A program made the position numbers and the translations under genes. The notes under the pieces were generated by a model that did not search any database, was not told where the DNA came from, and was given only the letters and a program-made list of their open reading frames with translations. From contig NW_017264202.1 in NCBI RefSeq assembly GCF_001619985.1, positions 434,001 through 498,000 of the forward strand: a stretch of 64,000 bases of DNA, read 5' to 3'. This stretch comes from Xylona heveae TC161. Taxonomy: Eukaryota; Ascomycota; Xylonomycetes; Xylonales; Xylonaceae. Positions 35,541 through 48,799 of this stretch are shown piece by piece. Each line of letters starts with the position of its first letter. Position 1 is the first letter of the stretch.

Positions 35541-38500
35541 ATGGGCGCATCGGATTCCAAGCTCGTCTTCAAACAGGGCATCTTCAAATTATCAGAGCCG
35601 AAAGTGATCCCCGAGGATGACCCATATTGGACTTCGGTAATTGGGAACTTTGACATGCTTGCCAGAGTACAGTGATCGCTGATGTCTTCTATAGTATTGG
35701 GATCTTCCAGAGTCAGCGGAGGATGTATTCAGCTTGTTTGCTCCTGCCGACATTCGGCGTACAAGAGACAACAACTTTGTGAATCTCGAAACCCTCATTC
35801 GTGCCGTCTGCACACGGATCTTCCTGCTACGAAATCACCCGTCTTTCCCTGATCCCGAGATCGCCCCAGAAAAGCACATTCTAAATTGCATTCGTGTTCT
35901 CACTCGCGTACTTCCATTCATTTATGAGTGCGACCGCTTGGAAGAATGGCAAGATCAGTTCTTTTGGGCTCCACGTAAGCGGCGGAGTCGAAGAGGAGAG
36001 CTTGTCAAGGCGGAGGTATTGTTCGACGAAGCAAAACCGGGTGGAGAGAGCCCTGTATCGACAGACCCGCCCGAGAATTTCGAAGAAGCAAAACCTCTAG
36101 CTGAGGAGCTGCTAGATACTTTGACTGATTTGTTGTTTTTCTCCGGCTTCACGCTACCACAAGTCCAATCAGGCAAGAATAGGGTCACTTATTCAATATG
36201 GCAGAGCGGAGTTGGTTGCAATATGCCAGTTGCGTCGACCAAAGAGTACGAAAGCAATCGGAGTGAGATACTGCGCTTACTGTTGGCCATCACCGGAAAG
36301 TCCATGTACACACCTCCAAGTAAGATTTTCCCGGGACATCTCTCAACCATAGATACTTATATTGTTAGACATTCTGCCAGTAAAGGGAGTCAAAGCGATC
36401 ACATATTTTGCGACCTGTCCGGATAAGCAGGTAGTGTTATCAGTCCTGTGTTCACTACTCAACACAGTAAGTCCATCTCAGCTCTTACTCTACAGACAAA
36501 GATTAATTCGCCGTGTGATAGACTCTCAAATACAATCCAGCAAATTGGCGTGTTCCATATGACCATGTTGTCTATCGAGATCCAAAGCAAATCCTAGTCA
36601 CCTATTGCCTACAATTCTTGCTTGTACTGCTCCTTTACCCAGTGCCGGACCCTGAAAATGGACAAACTCCCAAGAATTTCTACCGTCACTTTTTTGGTCG
36701 CCTTCATCGTCCTCAGGATTTTCAGTTCCTTACAGATGGGATGGCAAGAGTGCTCAAACAACCTGTACCTTCCCCACCTTTTTCTTCCCCTTTCTTTGCT
36801 AATTAGCTATAGGTTCAAGTTCATTCATCCTATCTTCCCGGAAGCCAAAAGTCGCTAAAGTGGGCCCCGGAGATGATCATGCTCTACTGGGAAGCGCTGC
36901 AATGCAACAAGCGCTTTCGGTCTTTTGTCATCGATACTGACAGGGCACATGACTTTGTCATTCTCATCCTATTCTACGCACTGGAGAACAAGAACGACCC
37001 TTCAAAACAGGGCATTGTCAGGATGTGCGTCTTCGTGCTTCAGACAATGAGCGTAGAGCCAAATTTTGGTCGCAGCCTGAAGAAGGCGTTTGAGGGTCAG
37101 GAGTCTTTGCCCAATAGTGTGCGGGTTCCCAATTTTGTCGGGACATATGCAGACTATCTCGTAATTGTAAGTGCAGATTGTGCAACTAAGAGTCCAAGTG
37201 CTAATTGCTCCTTCAGTCCATCTTCAATCTGATCACGGGCAGCAAAGGAAAACTAGACACTATCTATCCAGCGCTGATGGCAATTATCAACAACATTGCG
37301 CCATATATTGAGAACCTCAGTCTGTCTGCGAGCTCGAAGCTTCTCCAGTTATTTAATTCCATATCATCTCCGAGCTTTCTCTTAGCCAACGAGACCAACC
37401 ATGCGCTTTTGCAATCATTGCTTGAGTCTATGAACGCGATTATCGAACACCGATACAAGGGTAAGTAAAGCCACAGCGGATATCAATCCCGAATTACAAA
37501 TTACTAAGTCACAATACCAGAAAATCCAAAGTTCATCTACGCAGTGATTCGTTCGAAACATCGTTTTGAAGCTTTGCGAACATTTACCCTGGAAAGTGCG
37601 CAAGAGGAAATTGGTCGCCTTAACCAAGCTCGAAAAGATCATCGCGACGATCTCACTTCGGACTTTAACGTACGGAATTCTAGACATGGCAACTCGCCGG
37701 AAACTATTCGCAGCTTGAATGGCAATAATCAACGTCAAAGTTCTCCCCTAAGCGATGTGCCAGAAGACAGCAACGCATTTGCCATTGGCGATGACGAAGA
37801 TTTTGACGAAGACAATGAGGCTCATCCACCGCGCTCTCAGGCCTCAGCTCAAGGCTCCCGGACGGCATCGCTTTCCTCTTCAATCGACGACGCCGTACCA
37901 TTGCAACTGCGTGGAATGTCGGAAAAGGCTCGTGGGAAAATGCCCGTCGGTCAGCCATCATTTTCTCGTCAAAATAGTACGACTAGTATCAATAGTTATT
38001 GGACTGCCTCTCACCAACCGACAGGCAATTTTATGCCTTCGGCGGAATGGGTAAGAATCAAGAGTCCCCTGAAATACCGAAAGAAATGAGATATTAACAA
38101 ACCCATTAGGTTGAAACTTGGTTAGCCGAACTTCCACTTCACACCATCATGACAGTCATCTCAGAAGTTTCTCCACGGCTTCCAGCCCGAGATACCCAGA
38201 ATTCTTCGGCTGCAAACTCTTCTCTTTCTGTCATTCATGATACTCAAATTCACGGAATCGAACCTTCACCTATCAGAGTTCAGCTATTCGAATGGTCTCC
38301 TCTTTCTTTGGGGTGGTATGAATCCTTACTCTGGGGTTTTATCTTCGCTGCCGAGATGGTGGTCTCCAAGGGAACTGTCGGGGTATGGAATGGGACAAGT
38401 ATCAAGCTTTTCCGAGTCCAAGAAGCACCTGCTGAAGGTCCAACACTGCTCGCGCCACGGGGGGCAGTGGATGCAGTGGGGACCAGTATTGTCCAACGGA

Positions 38501-38601
38501 TTGGCAGTCTCAATCTTGGCTCCACCCAGCCACAGTCTGAGCAAGGCGGAGCGAATGAAAGTACTGGAACGATCAGAAACCCCGCGTCTCGCGAGGCCTG
38601 A
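35541..38601 (+). CDS. HID1-family (dymeclin superfamily) Golgi protein
   Basis: Eight exons: 35541-35636, 35695-36319, 36369-36466, 36522-36764, 36813-37166, 37217-37460, 37521-38050, 38110-38601, giving 893 aa. The N-terminus MGASDSKLVFK is a good N-myristoylation site (Gly2, Ser6), as in other HID1 proteins. Diagnostic blocks are DPYWTSYWDLPESAEDVF, LPVKGVKAITYFATCPDK, YNPANWRVPYDHVVYRDP, ILVTYCLQFLLVLLLYP, KWAPEMIMLYWEALQCNKRF and FVGTYADYLVI. The last two exons carry an acidic Ser-rich insert and a Ser/Gln tail. Metazoan HID1 works at the Golgi in dense-core vesicle and secretory sorting; fungal members include yeast Ecm30. All introns are 48-60 nt. Confidence 0.9.
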
Positions 38602-39801
38602 TAAGGGCTTGTCATTGAAATGTTTTGGGCATCTGCACAGCACCTTTTTCTGATTTTATGATTTGATGGAGCATGCATGCATGGCGTAACACGATATCCC
38701 ATTATCGTCTGAGGATCCGCATATGATTTCTTTTCTATCTTTCTTTTCTTCTTTCAAGTTTTTTTCGCGAAGCTATTTCCACCATAGACATGCAATACAG
38801 AAGGAACTGGATTTGGCGATTGTTTATCTGTTCTCGAGTTTTACATTTTGACGCAAATGATTTTCTGGTTCAGTTAAAGTACTTGCACGTGTAGTCCGTC
38901 TTGAGATCTGGTTGCGTAAGGAGTAGCTCATAGCGTTTCCAATTTTCTGTCATTTCAGCAATTTTCTTTTGCCAATCATGGCAGGTCGTCCCGTAAATAT
39001 GGGTAGAGCTGTGCCCGCATTGTTCCCTCCCTCCACGAGCTGTAGATGCCGTGTATGGTCATTATAGAGCTCTGCCCTGATCAACAGTACGGCCGCAACG
39101 TTTGCAACCTCCTTCCCTCCATTGAATCGTCGCTATATTCTAGAAGAATAAATCCGAGAGTTGAAGCGCTCAACCTTGATGAAGCATTGTGATGAAAATA
39201 AATGATGAGGATCCTTGTCACTGGGAAATCCTTTGTCTCTTTTCTCTTTCTCTTTTCTCTTTTTCATTTTTATCATTTAATATTATTTTCTTTTGTTTAT
39301 GTTTATTTATAGTTTTTCCTCCCTTTCTCCTTCAATTAGCATTCTGGAGCTAGATATATCAAGTCCTTACCTATCTCGTATAATTGTATGTTTATTTCTA
39401 TGGCACCGAATAATTTTCCTTGCTTCGAAGTCGAGTCACTATACGTGAATAGATGACTATATTCACTTGCGAAGACCTGACAGGTATGACTCACTACTAG
39501 AGCAATCTTATGGATTCACTGATACGTTCCGCCACATATAAATATCATACGATTGTAGGCTTTTCCTTCCTTGTCCAGAATACAGCTTGAGTCGTTCATA
39601 ACGGTGACGTTGGTCTTTTACTTTGGTCGTTTACAAGTACAGGTTGACACATTTAACCTCGGCTTGACCCCAGACAAAAGCCCCAGCCGAGGCATCTATA
39701 GTTCCCCGGATTTGACTAAACCCACCCTGGACGCTCTCCATAACCTGCCACTGGGCCTTTACCTGAATCAACTCCGGCCGTTGTGCCTCGGATGCACCAC
39801 T
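38602..39801. other. 1.2-kb spacer
   Basis: AT-rich with a strong pyrimidine tract (39238-39300) and several T-runs. No gene or RNA recognised. Confidence 0.55.
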
Positions 39802-40032
39802 ATGAGACCCTGGATTACCTACAACTCCGACAAGTCGTTCCGATCACGAGCGCAGGCCTCCCCCGGGCTTACTCTTGACGTCCAACGGGTCATGGCATCC
39901 TCTTCTGATCAAATTTCCAACAATCAGCAAGAGATATACGCTCGAAGAGAACAATATTTGCGAATTATCTTTGGGGCTCTGGTAATCACCTCGTCTGCCG
40001 TGATCCTGTACTTGATTCCTTGGGGTCACTAG
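39802..40032 (+). CDS. Small single-pass membrane protein, unknown
   Basis: The reading from the ATG at 39802 gives 76 aa; an internal ATG at 39892 gives 46 aa (MASSSDQISNNQQEIYARRE). The frame stays open upstream to 39571 without an ATG. The C-terminal half is a clear transmembrane helix, LRIIFGALVITSSAVILYLI, ending PWGH. The preceding charged helix (EIYARREQY) gives a tail-anchored or small mitochondrial/ER subunit layout. I recognise no family. A spliced longer form is possible. It ends 246 bp before the nitronate monooxygenase gene. Confidence 0.4.
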   Translation: MRPWITYNSDKSFRSRAQASPGLTLDVQRVMASSSDQISNNQQEIYARREQYLRIIFGALVITSSAVILYLIPWGH

Positions 40033-40278
40033 AGCTGCGTCGAGGAAACACTCATACGCTGGGCCAGTATTTTGTCCTTGCATAGCCCGGCTACGATTCC
40101 ATATTATCTGTTTCGCTTTTTTTTTATATTTTGTCGTGACGATTGTTTATTCAGAATTATCTCAAAGAATATTATTCCTGTCAGCATCGATCTTGATCTC
40201 CATTGTTTATCATTCTGCTAGATTGTACGAGCTGGGTTATTCTGTTACATTTGACGAAAAAAGGAAAAGATTTACAAA

Positions 40279-41623
40279 ATGCCGTTCAATACTCTTCTTA
40301 CTCGGAAACTAGGGATTAAAAGTATGTTTCCCTCTCTCCGGTTCCATATTTTCTACGTCCGGCCTGCAGAATGCGGACGCTACGATAAACGTGTATAATG
40401 CAGGCAGAGCACAAAGTGATTCTATGATTCTGGAGCTAATGTCATCGTTCACAGTCCCTGTGGTACAGGGTGGTATGCAATGGGTCGGATTTGCTGAACT
40501 GGCGAGTGCAGTTAGCAATGCAGGAGGTCTGGGCATCGTAAGACCTGCCTTAACATTTCCCCTTCTGTGTTTTGTCTCTAGTAGGACTAACGGTGCAATC
40601 TTCCTCAAGCTTACTGCCCTTACTCAACCCACGCCTGAAGACCTGCGCAAAGAGATTCGAAAATGTCGCGCAATGACGACGAATCCGTTCGGTGTCAACA
40701 TCACACTATTACCAGCTCTGTCTCCACCAGACTATGGCGCCTATGCTCGTGTCATTATTGAAGAGGGTATCCGCATCGTTGAGACAGCAGGAAACAGTCC
40801 TGGACCAGTCATAAAGACACTGAAAGAAGCCGGCTGCATCATAATCCATAAATGCACTACCATTCGTCATGCTCAGTCGGCCATTAAGCTCGGGGTAGAC
40901 TTTCTTTCTATTGACGGATTCGAATGCGCAGGCCACGTCGGCGAATCAGATATCACCAACTTCATCTTACTAAGTCGGGCAAGGCAATCTATCAGCATCC
41001 CTTTTATTGCGTCTGGTGGATTTGCCGATGGTCAGGGACTGGCTGCTGCATTAAGCCTTGGTGCCGAAGGCATTAATATGGGTACAAGATTCATGTGCAC
41101 TGTTGAGGCACCGGTGCATCACAAAGTCAAGGAGGCAATTGTAGCTGCGGACGAGACGGACACACAACTAGTGCTTCGTAGGTGGAAGAACACGACAAGA
41201 CTTTATGGAAACAAAGTTGCCAAAGAAGCCGCCAGAGTTGAACAGGAGTCCACGTCCGGAAAATTTGAGGACGTGGCACCCTTTGTGAGCGGCAAGCGGG
41301 GTCGAGAAGTGTTCATCAATGGAGACGTTGACTACGGGGTACGTTTACGCCTCAATGGCCGCTTGTTTCCCTAGATATCTGATTCACTAACAAAGTAAAA
41401 ATAGGTCTGGACAGCAGGACAAGTCATTGGCCTCATTCATGACATTCCCACTTGCGACGAACTTGTGAAGCGCATCGAGCGCGAAGCCGAGGAAACCATC
41501 TCGCGGGCTGCCTCGTTGATGTACGATGGCCACCAACATCTCAAGTCAAAAGAGGGAACAGTGGGTGACAAGACGAACAATCCAACAGCTGAAGTATGGG
41601 GTGTAGGCAAGAGCAAGTTGTAG
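40279..41623 (+). CDS. Nitronate monooxygenase (2-nitropropane dioxygenase family)
   Basis: Four exons: 40279-40321, 40455-40537, 40610-41338, 41405-41623, giving 357 aa. FMN-dependent TIM-barrel enzyme that oxidises nitronates. Landmarks are PVVQGGMQWVGFAELASAVS at the N-terminus, GGLGI, the NPFGVNITLLP strand, the phosphate-binding region DGFECAGHVGE (with the conserved His), IPFIASGGFADGQGLAAAL and GAEGINMGTRFMCT. The C-terminus has the usual GQVIGLIHDIPTCDELV helix. Intron 2 has a CTAAC branch 16 nt before its acceptor, although the frame stays open through it, so a retained form would still read. Length is normal for class I enzymes. No obvious targeting signal. Confidence 0.92.
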
Positions 41624-42580
41624 AAGGTGGTTGCAGCTAGACTTCACATCTAGACTCAAAGATTTGATTCGATTTCATTTGCTGTTTCGACTTTTTTGTG
41701 AAAAACACTCTCAAGATGTCATGGCACAATTTTGTTAAGGCATCAAGCTCTAGAACAGTCCTCTGCAGTATAAACTTTTCTTTCTCATCTGCCATTTTTT
41801 AAATAATAATAGGATACAAAGAGTGTAGATGTGACCCTGATATGAAACGCACCGAATCACGGGAGACGATTAAAATGCGCGATTAACGACGGGTTCAGGT
41901 ATGAATTCCCTTTCTCTTCGGGAACCTTGAAGAGCCTATATCACTTGACAGAATGCCAAGCAACGACTCACACATGCACTTCGAATATCCCCGAAAGGAT
42001 CGAAATACATGCTTGAGTTCCCGTGAAGAAGGAAAAAAGAGAAGGGAAGCTGAAAATCAACACGAGAAAAAGCTTGTCTCGTCTGTTCTTGTGTTATGTA
42101 ATTCATTAGTCATTCCGCATGAAAGTTGCTTCGGAATTACTCCCTTCTAATTGGCCAGATGATGCTAAGCAACCACTGCGCTGAAGGAAAGCTACTTTGA
42201 GAGTACTTTACCAAGACGTGTAATTAGAGGAGAGTCAAAGTACACAGGAGTACCGCATGACATAGCCGAAAGTCCGATGGACATCCCATTCCCCAAGATG
42301 GATCGTGCAAGGTCCCTCTTCGTTCGAATCTATTTCCTCGTGCCGTGTCGTTGATCGTTGATCGTTGATCGATTGTCGTCGTACTGTCGGGCTTTACGGT
42401 ATGTTAGCTTCTTCAGCAATTGATCTATTGTCATGTCAATCCCCTTGGTCAAGGGAAGCACTGAGTTGAGCTGACTGGACTGTGACCGACCAGAAACCAA
42501 ATTCGAGAGGTTGATTGATTGATCAATTGATCGGAGGCCACGAGCGGAAACGAAGCTACTTGAATTGAAATACCGACAAG
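41624..42580. other. Spacer upstream of SDHC
   Basis: About 960 bp. It has a triple GTTGATC/TTGATCG repeat at 42352-42374 and a TTGATTGATTGATC stretch near 42513-42530. No gene seen. Confidence 0.55.
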
Positions 42581-43795
42581 ATGCTGGCCCAAAGAATCGC
42601 GCAGCAGTCCCTTCGGCGGAGTGAGTGATTCTATATTTCCTCTCTCTCTCTCTAAATTCCTTTTTGTCAATCATGGAGGAAAGTCGTGGGGATCGAGGTT
42701 CAAGGTTTCAGGCTCCCGGAAGGTCATCTGCAGCAAAATAGCGACAGAGCAGGTTTGCGAGACAATATCGGCAAGAAAAAACGGCAGTGGAAAGAGATGA
42801 CCTAGTGAAAGCTCTGCAGCAGTGGAAGGCACAAATAGGATCTACGGTGGAATAGCATGAGGCATTTCATCTCGGAGAAGATGTCAGGGACACGAAAACC
42901 AAACGCCCGCGACGCTGCACGTCTTGACAAACCGAGTACCTGCAAATCATTCAATTGGCGTGCTACATGCACATACGGCCTGCGTACGCCGAGAGAACTT
43001 GAAGTCGTCGAAAATTCTACGGACAGTCGCAGCTTGAAGCCATGGCCCAAGCTCGAAAGCCTGAACTCGATCTATGCGACATAATTGGCAAACTGGAAAG
43101 AGAGATATATTGATGGGAATATCTGCTAACATGCATGCAAATACAGTGGCCGTTCAGCGCCCTCTTGCCACCTCCATGGCCAAGTTTGCCAGCCCTGCCG
43201 CCATCGCAACCAACCAGTTCATTCAGACTAGGTTAGTCTTCACCCTGAAGCTCCCTCAATGGACCCTTTCCCGCTCCCGTCATGCGGAGTGTGTGCCTCA
43301 ACATATTGCGACTTTTATATGACTGTAACGTGATGCTAACGGCATTCTGACAGACCGGTTGCCACGCAAAACATGAAGCCCAACGAAGCCTACAACATTC
43401 TCGTTGAGCAGCGCAAGCACCGCCCCGTCTCTCCCCACTTGGGCATCTACCAGCCCCAGATCACCTGGTACGGCTCTGCTCTCAACCGTATCACCGGCGC
43501 CATCTGCAGCGGTGGCCTCTACGTCTTCGGCGCTGCCTACCTTGTTGCTCCCCTCATTGGCTGGCACCTCGAGTCTGCCAGCCTTGCTGCCGCTTTCGGC
43601 TCTCTTCCCCTCATCGCCAAGGTCCTGATCAAGAGCAGCCTCGCTTTCCCTTTTACTTACCACTGCGTCAACGGCATCCGACACTTGGTCTGGGACTTTG
43701 GCAAGTGGTTCACCAACAAGCAGATCCAGGTCAGCGGCTGGGCTGCCTTTGCTGTTTCCGGTCTTAGCACAGCCTACCTCGCGCTCGCCTGGTAA
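42581..43795 (+). CDS. SDH3: Succinate dehydrogenase cytochrome b560 subunit (SDHC), mitochondrial
   Basis: Three exons: 42581-42620, 43147-43231, 43354-43795, giving 188 aa. The presequence (MLAQRIAQQSLRR, continuing AVQRPLATSMAKF) is split by a 526-nt first intron with GTGAGT and ACAG ends. The mature part reads ILVEQRKHRPVSPHLGIYQP, then the family signature WYGSALNRITGAICSGG, then YHCVNGIRHLVWDFGK with the haem-ligand His. Three membrane helices follow the usual spacing. It anchors the succinate dehydrogenase catalytic subunits in the inner membrane (complex II) and helps bind ubiquinone. Codon use in the last exon is C-ending and biased, as for a highly expressed gene. Confidence 0.93.
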
Positions 43796-44398
43796 GGCAG
43801 CCGTTCGAAGGGGGTGTATATATTGGTGGATGGTGTGTGATTGATTGAAGAAGTGCTGGACGAGGCGTAGATATATATAGTATCTTTTTTCTTCTCTCGG
43901 ATTAACGATCCTCTTTTTCTTATTACCAAAGTTCCAAGGAACTATTGCGGGCTGTACGTTATTTAGCTAGCAATGAATAATTATATTCGTTTGGCATTTC
44001 AATTCGGTACAGCAATGCCATTTTAACGTGAATAGATGATGAACGAGGGAGTAGTCAAAAGATGAATAGTGGGAAGAATTAATAGATGGGAAAATACTGC
44101 ATTTCTAAAGGAAGATGGGGTTTTATCGAAACCGCTTTATACAACAACACATGGTAGTCAACATGATAAATGAGATTTGACGAGAAAAACAACGCCCAAA
44201 ACACCCTTGCAATGCAAATACGTAGTTGCGCACCGCGGCCCATGGCTTGAAAAACAAAACGACTAGACCATTGGCGAGTCATCCATGAGTTGAAAATCCA
44301 CCACGACACTGGTGGTTTCAATGGCAGAAAACGAGGAAATCGGGGGAAACGGGGAGACGGAGGACCGGATGAAAGAAGAAGCACAAAAGGGACAAGAA
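43796..44398. other. Convergent 3' spacer between SDHC and SRP54
   Basis: About 600 bp, AT-rich, holding both 3' regions. No gene seen. Confidence 0.6.
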
Positions 44399-46204
<1,806 letters not shown>

Positions 46205-46478
46205 GCTGGCAGTGGGCGCACAGTCTGAAAAGGTAAATTGTTGTCTCCGGGAATAAGACCAAGGATATTAATGAGGAGATAGATTGATTTATTGTTCCAT
46301 ATGTGTTGCTTGGAGTGTCTGGACCTCGAGGGGCGATGTGGGATGCAGAATGATGGATTGTCATTGGTCACCGGCATCTGCCGCTCCCCAAGACAAAAAG
46401 TTCCCAAGAGAATCATAACTGGACGATACAGCAACTACAACAAAACAGAAATCTATACCCTGCGCAAATTCATACATA

Positions 46479-47336
46479 ATGGCTCCCACAGCCGCATACA
46501 AGAAGCGCAAGGTCGACGAGGGCATGAAGGGCAGAGTGACCTCACGCCCGTCAAAGAAATTTAAGAAGCAAAAACGCTACGAAAGCGATTCCGACGACAG
46601 CGAAGAGGAAGAACCTGAAAACACCGACTTCAAGCCCGTGACCTTGGAGGATTCGGACGATGAAGTGAACGATGACGCTCCGGCTGATGAGTCTGATGGC
46701 GCCGATGATGCTGCAGGAGAGTCGGAAGGCGATGATGAAAGTGATGCGGAAGAGGAGGGTTCAGAATCCGAAGCCAGCGATGCCTCCTCCGATTCGGAAT
46801 CTTCACGAATTCAGTCCAAGAAGCGCAAGCGGAATGATCCCGAGGCTTTCGCAAACTCCATGACCAAGATTTTGGGCTCGAAACTTTCCACCTCAAAGCG
46901 TGCCGACCCTGTCTTAGCCCGGAGCAGGACTGCTGCGGATGCCGCCCATGAACTCTCGAACTCTCGACTGGAAGCCAAAGCGAAGCATAAGATGCGCGAG
47001 GAGAAAAAGGCTCAATTGGACCGTGGCCGTGTTAAGGATGTGTTGGGACTGGAGTCGGCTCCCGCAGAGGGCGGAGAAGTGTCTGTTGCCGAAACAATCG
47101 AGTTGGAGAGACGCCTAAAGAAGACTGCCCAGCGTGGTGTCGTGAAGCTTTTCAACGCTGTTCGAGCAGCACAGGTCAAAGCGGAGGAGATCGCCAAGCA
47201 GATGCAGAAGGATGGCACTGTCGGCGTGGCAAAAAGAGAGGAAAAGGTCAATGAGATGAGCAGAAAAGGTTTCTTGGATCTTATCGCCAGCGGAGGAAAG
47301 AAGGGCTTGGGCGCCGATATTGAGGAAGCCCGGTAA
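46479..47336 (+). CDS. RRP15: Ribosome biogenesis protein RRP15
   Basis: This is an intronless 285-aa reading from the ATG at 46479. A basic start (YKKRKVDEGMKGR, SKKFKKQKRY) is followed by a long acidic Ser/Asp/Glu region (about 36-110) and the conserved RRP15 block: DPEAFANSMTKILGSKLSTS, DPVLARSR, LERRLKKTAQRGVVKLFNAV, and the C-terminal EEKVNEMSRKGFLDLIASG. Rrp15 acts in the nucleolus on pre-60S particles and 27S pre-rRNA processing. Length fits fungal members. It shares its 5' spacer with SRP54. Confidence 0.93.
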   Translation: MAPTAAYKKRKVDEGMKGRVTSRPSKKFKKQKRYESDSDDSEEEEPENTDFKPVTLEDSDDEVNDDAPADESDGADDAAGESEGDDESDAEEEGSESEASDASSDSESSRIQSKKRKRNDPEAFANSMTKILGSKLSTSKRADPVLARSRTAADAAHELSNSRLEAKAKHKMREEKKAQLDRGRVKDVLGLESAPAEGGEVSVAETIELERRLKKTAQRGVVKLFNAVRAAQVKAEEIAKQMQKDGTVGVAKREEKVNEMSRKGFLDLIASGGKKGLGADIEEAR

Positions 47337-47727
47337 TGAAGAGGATGCACATTTTCGCATCATAAAAAGTTTCATTTTTTTTGCGTTTGTCGCTTGGGAA
47401 AAAGGTTATGGTTGGAGGTGTTATATGTCGCATATCGCATGGCTCCTTTTGTCTTGGTCATTGTACAGTACGGATCATTTTATCACAAGCAATACCCTCA
47501 TAGAATGAAATGTCCGAACGACGGGCAGCAATTCCTCATGCCATATCAAGACCGCAGATTGAACTTTTGATCATGTCTCATTCCGCCTAGTCGCTATAAT
47601 GTCTAACAAAATATGCTGCAAAATGCTCCAGATCACGCCAGGCAGCAGAAAGAGGCGCCATCCAACAGATTAAATATTATACAGTGACTCAATCACATAC
47701 TGTCCCCGTCAACCGTAATTGCAGGGC
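47337..47727. other. Convergent 3' spacer between RRP15 and the ferredoxin gene
   Basis: About 390 bp, AT-rich in its first half. No gene seen. Confidence 0.6.
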
Positions 47728-48470
47728 TTAGGTCTTGCTGAAATCGCTGGCCTGCAAGTTCCGAGTCATGCTGGGCAGCTTGACTCGAAGCCCGTCGTAC
47801 TCAGGCTTCATTATAACTTGGCATCCCAGCCTCGAGGTCTCAGTCAGACCGAAAGCGAGGTCGAGCATGTCGTTCTCGTCGTCGTCAGGCTCGGGCATCT
47901 TATCAAACATCTCCGGGTCTTCGATGATAACGTGGCACGTCGAGCAGGCGCAAGATCCACCGCATGCACCTAATAAATGTTAAAAAGATGCTTTCAATAA
48001 CTAGGGTGAGAGAAAAAGGCTTTTTGCAAACCTTCCATTTCCAGGTCATTGGCCTGCGCAATGTCGAGGAGGTTATCTCCCTCGGCCACCTCAAAGTTGT
48101 GCTCGTCACCGTCCTTGTCGACAAAAGTTACATGGATCCTGTAGAAGTAAACTAGGTCAGCAATTAAATGTATTAAGGCTCGAAAGTCAATGGCATACTC
48201 TTCGCCAGGCTTGGGCGGAGTGACATGGCCGTGTGCTGCGGCAGTTGTGGCCGAGAAGCTGCGGCGCCCTGCCGCCTCCTTCAAACCAGCATTGCGCGGA
48301 AATCTCAAGACATTCAATCGCGCAGAGGCATTCTTTGCCACCTGATGATATCTCCGGTGCGAAAAAGAGGAGGAAATTGAGGTGCGATCCAGCGCAATAG
48401 ATCCCCGGATGTAAGATGACGTCCGTAAACCGCCCCGCAGAGATGAAATTCCCGCTCTTGACAACGACAT
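47728..48470 (-). CDS. YAH1: Mitochondrial adrenodoxin-type [2Fe-2S] ferredoxin
   Basis: Three exons: 48470-48199, 48138-48032, 47969-47728, giving 206 aa. A long Arg/Ser-rich presequence (about 1-75, ending RRSFSATTAAAHGHV) precedes the ferredoxin fold: HVTFVDKDGDEHNFEVAEGD, then CGGSCACSTCHV with the C-x5-C-x2-C ligands (about 129, 135, 138), and the fourth Cys in SRLGCQVIM (about 176). The acidic helix PEPDDDENDMLDLA is the partner-docking region. Yeast Yah1 feeds electrons to Fe-S cluster assembly, haem A and ubiquinone synthesis. It is divergent from UGO1 over 329 bp. Confidence 0.94.
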
Positions 48471-48799
48471 GCCGACAAAAGGAATAGACGCCCCAAATCA
48501 CAGAAAGAACCAATTAGTCTTGCTTCCAAAGGATTGAGAAGCAAGCTATGCGCAAGGTGAGATCACCGGGGGAGTGGTAGCAACAGCAATCGTCACAAGA
48601 AAAAGTCGAGTGTTATGGATTTAGGCGGACGATGATTTGACCAGAGAGAGTCAAGCGAGAGAGAAAGGAAGAAAGAGAAGAAACATCTCGGACTTTACAC
48701 CTTCTCTCTCTCCGAAATCACCGAATTTCACCTACTTTCTCGCCACAACTCTTCAACATTTGGTCGAAGCAGATAATTTAACACTCTGCTGCTATCGCC

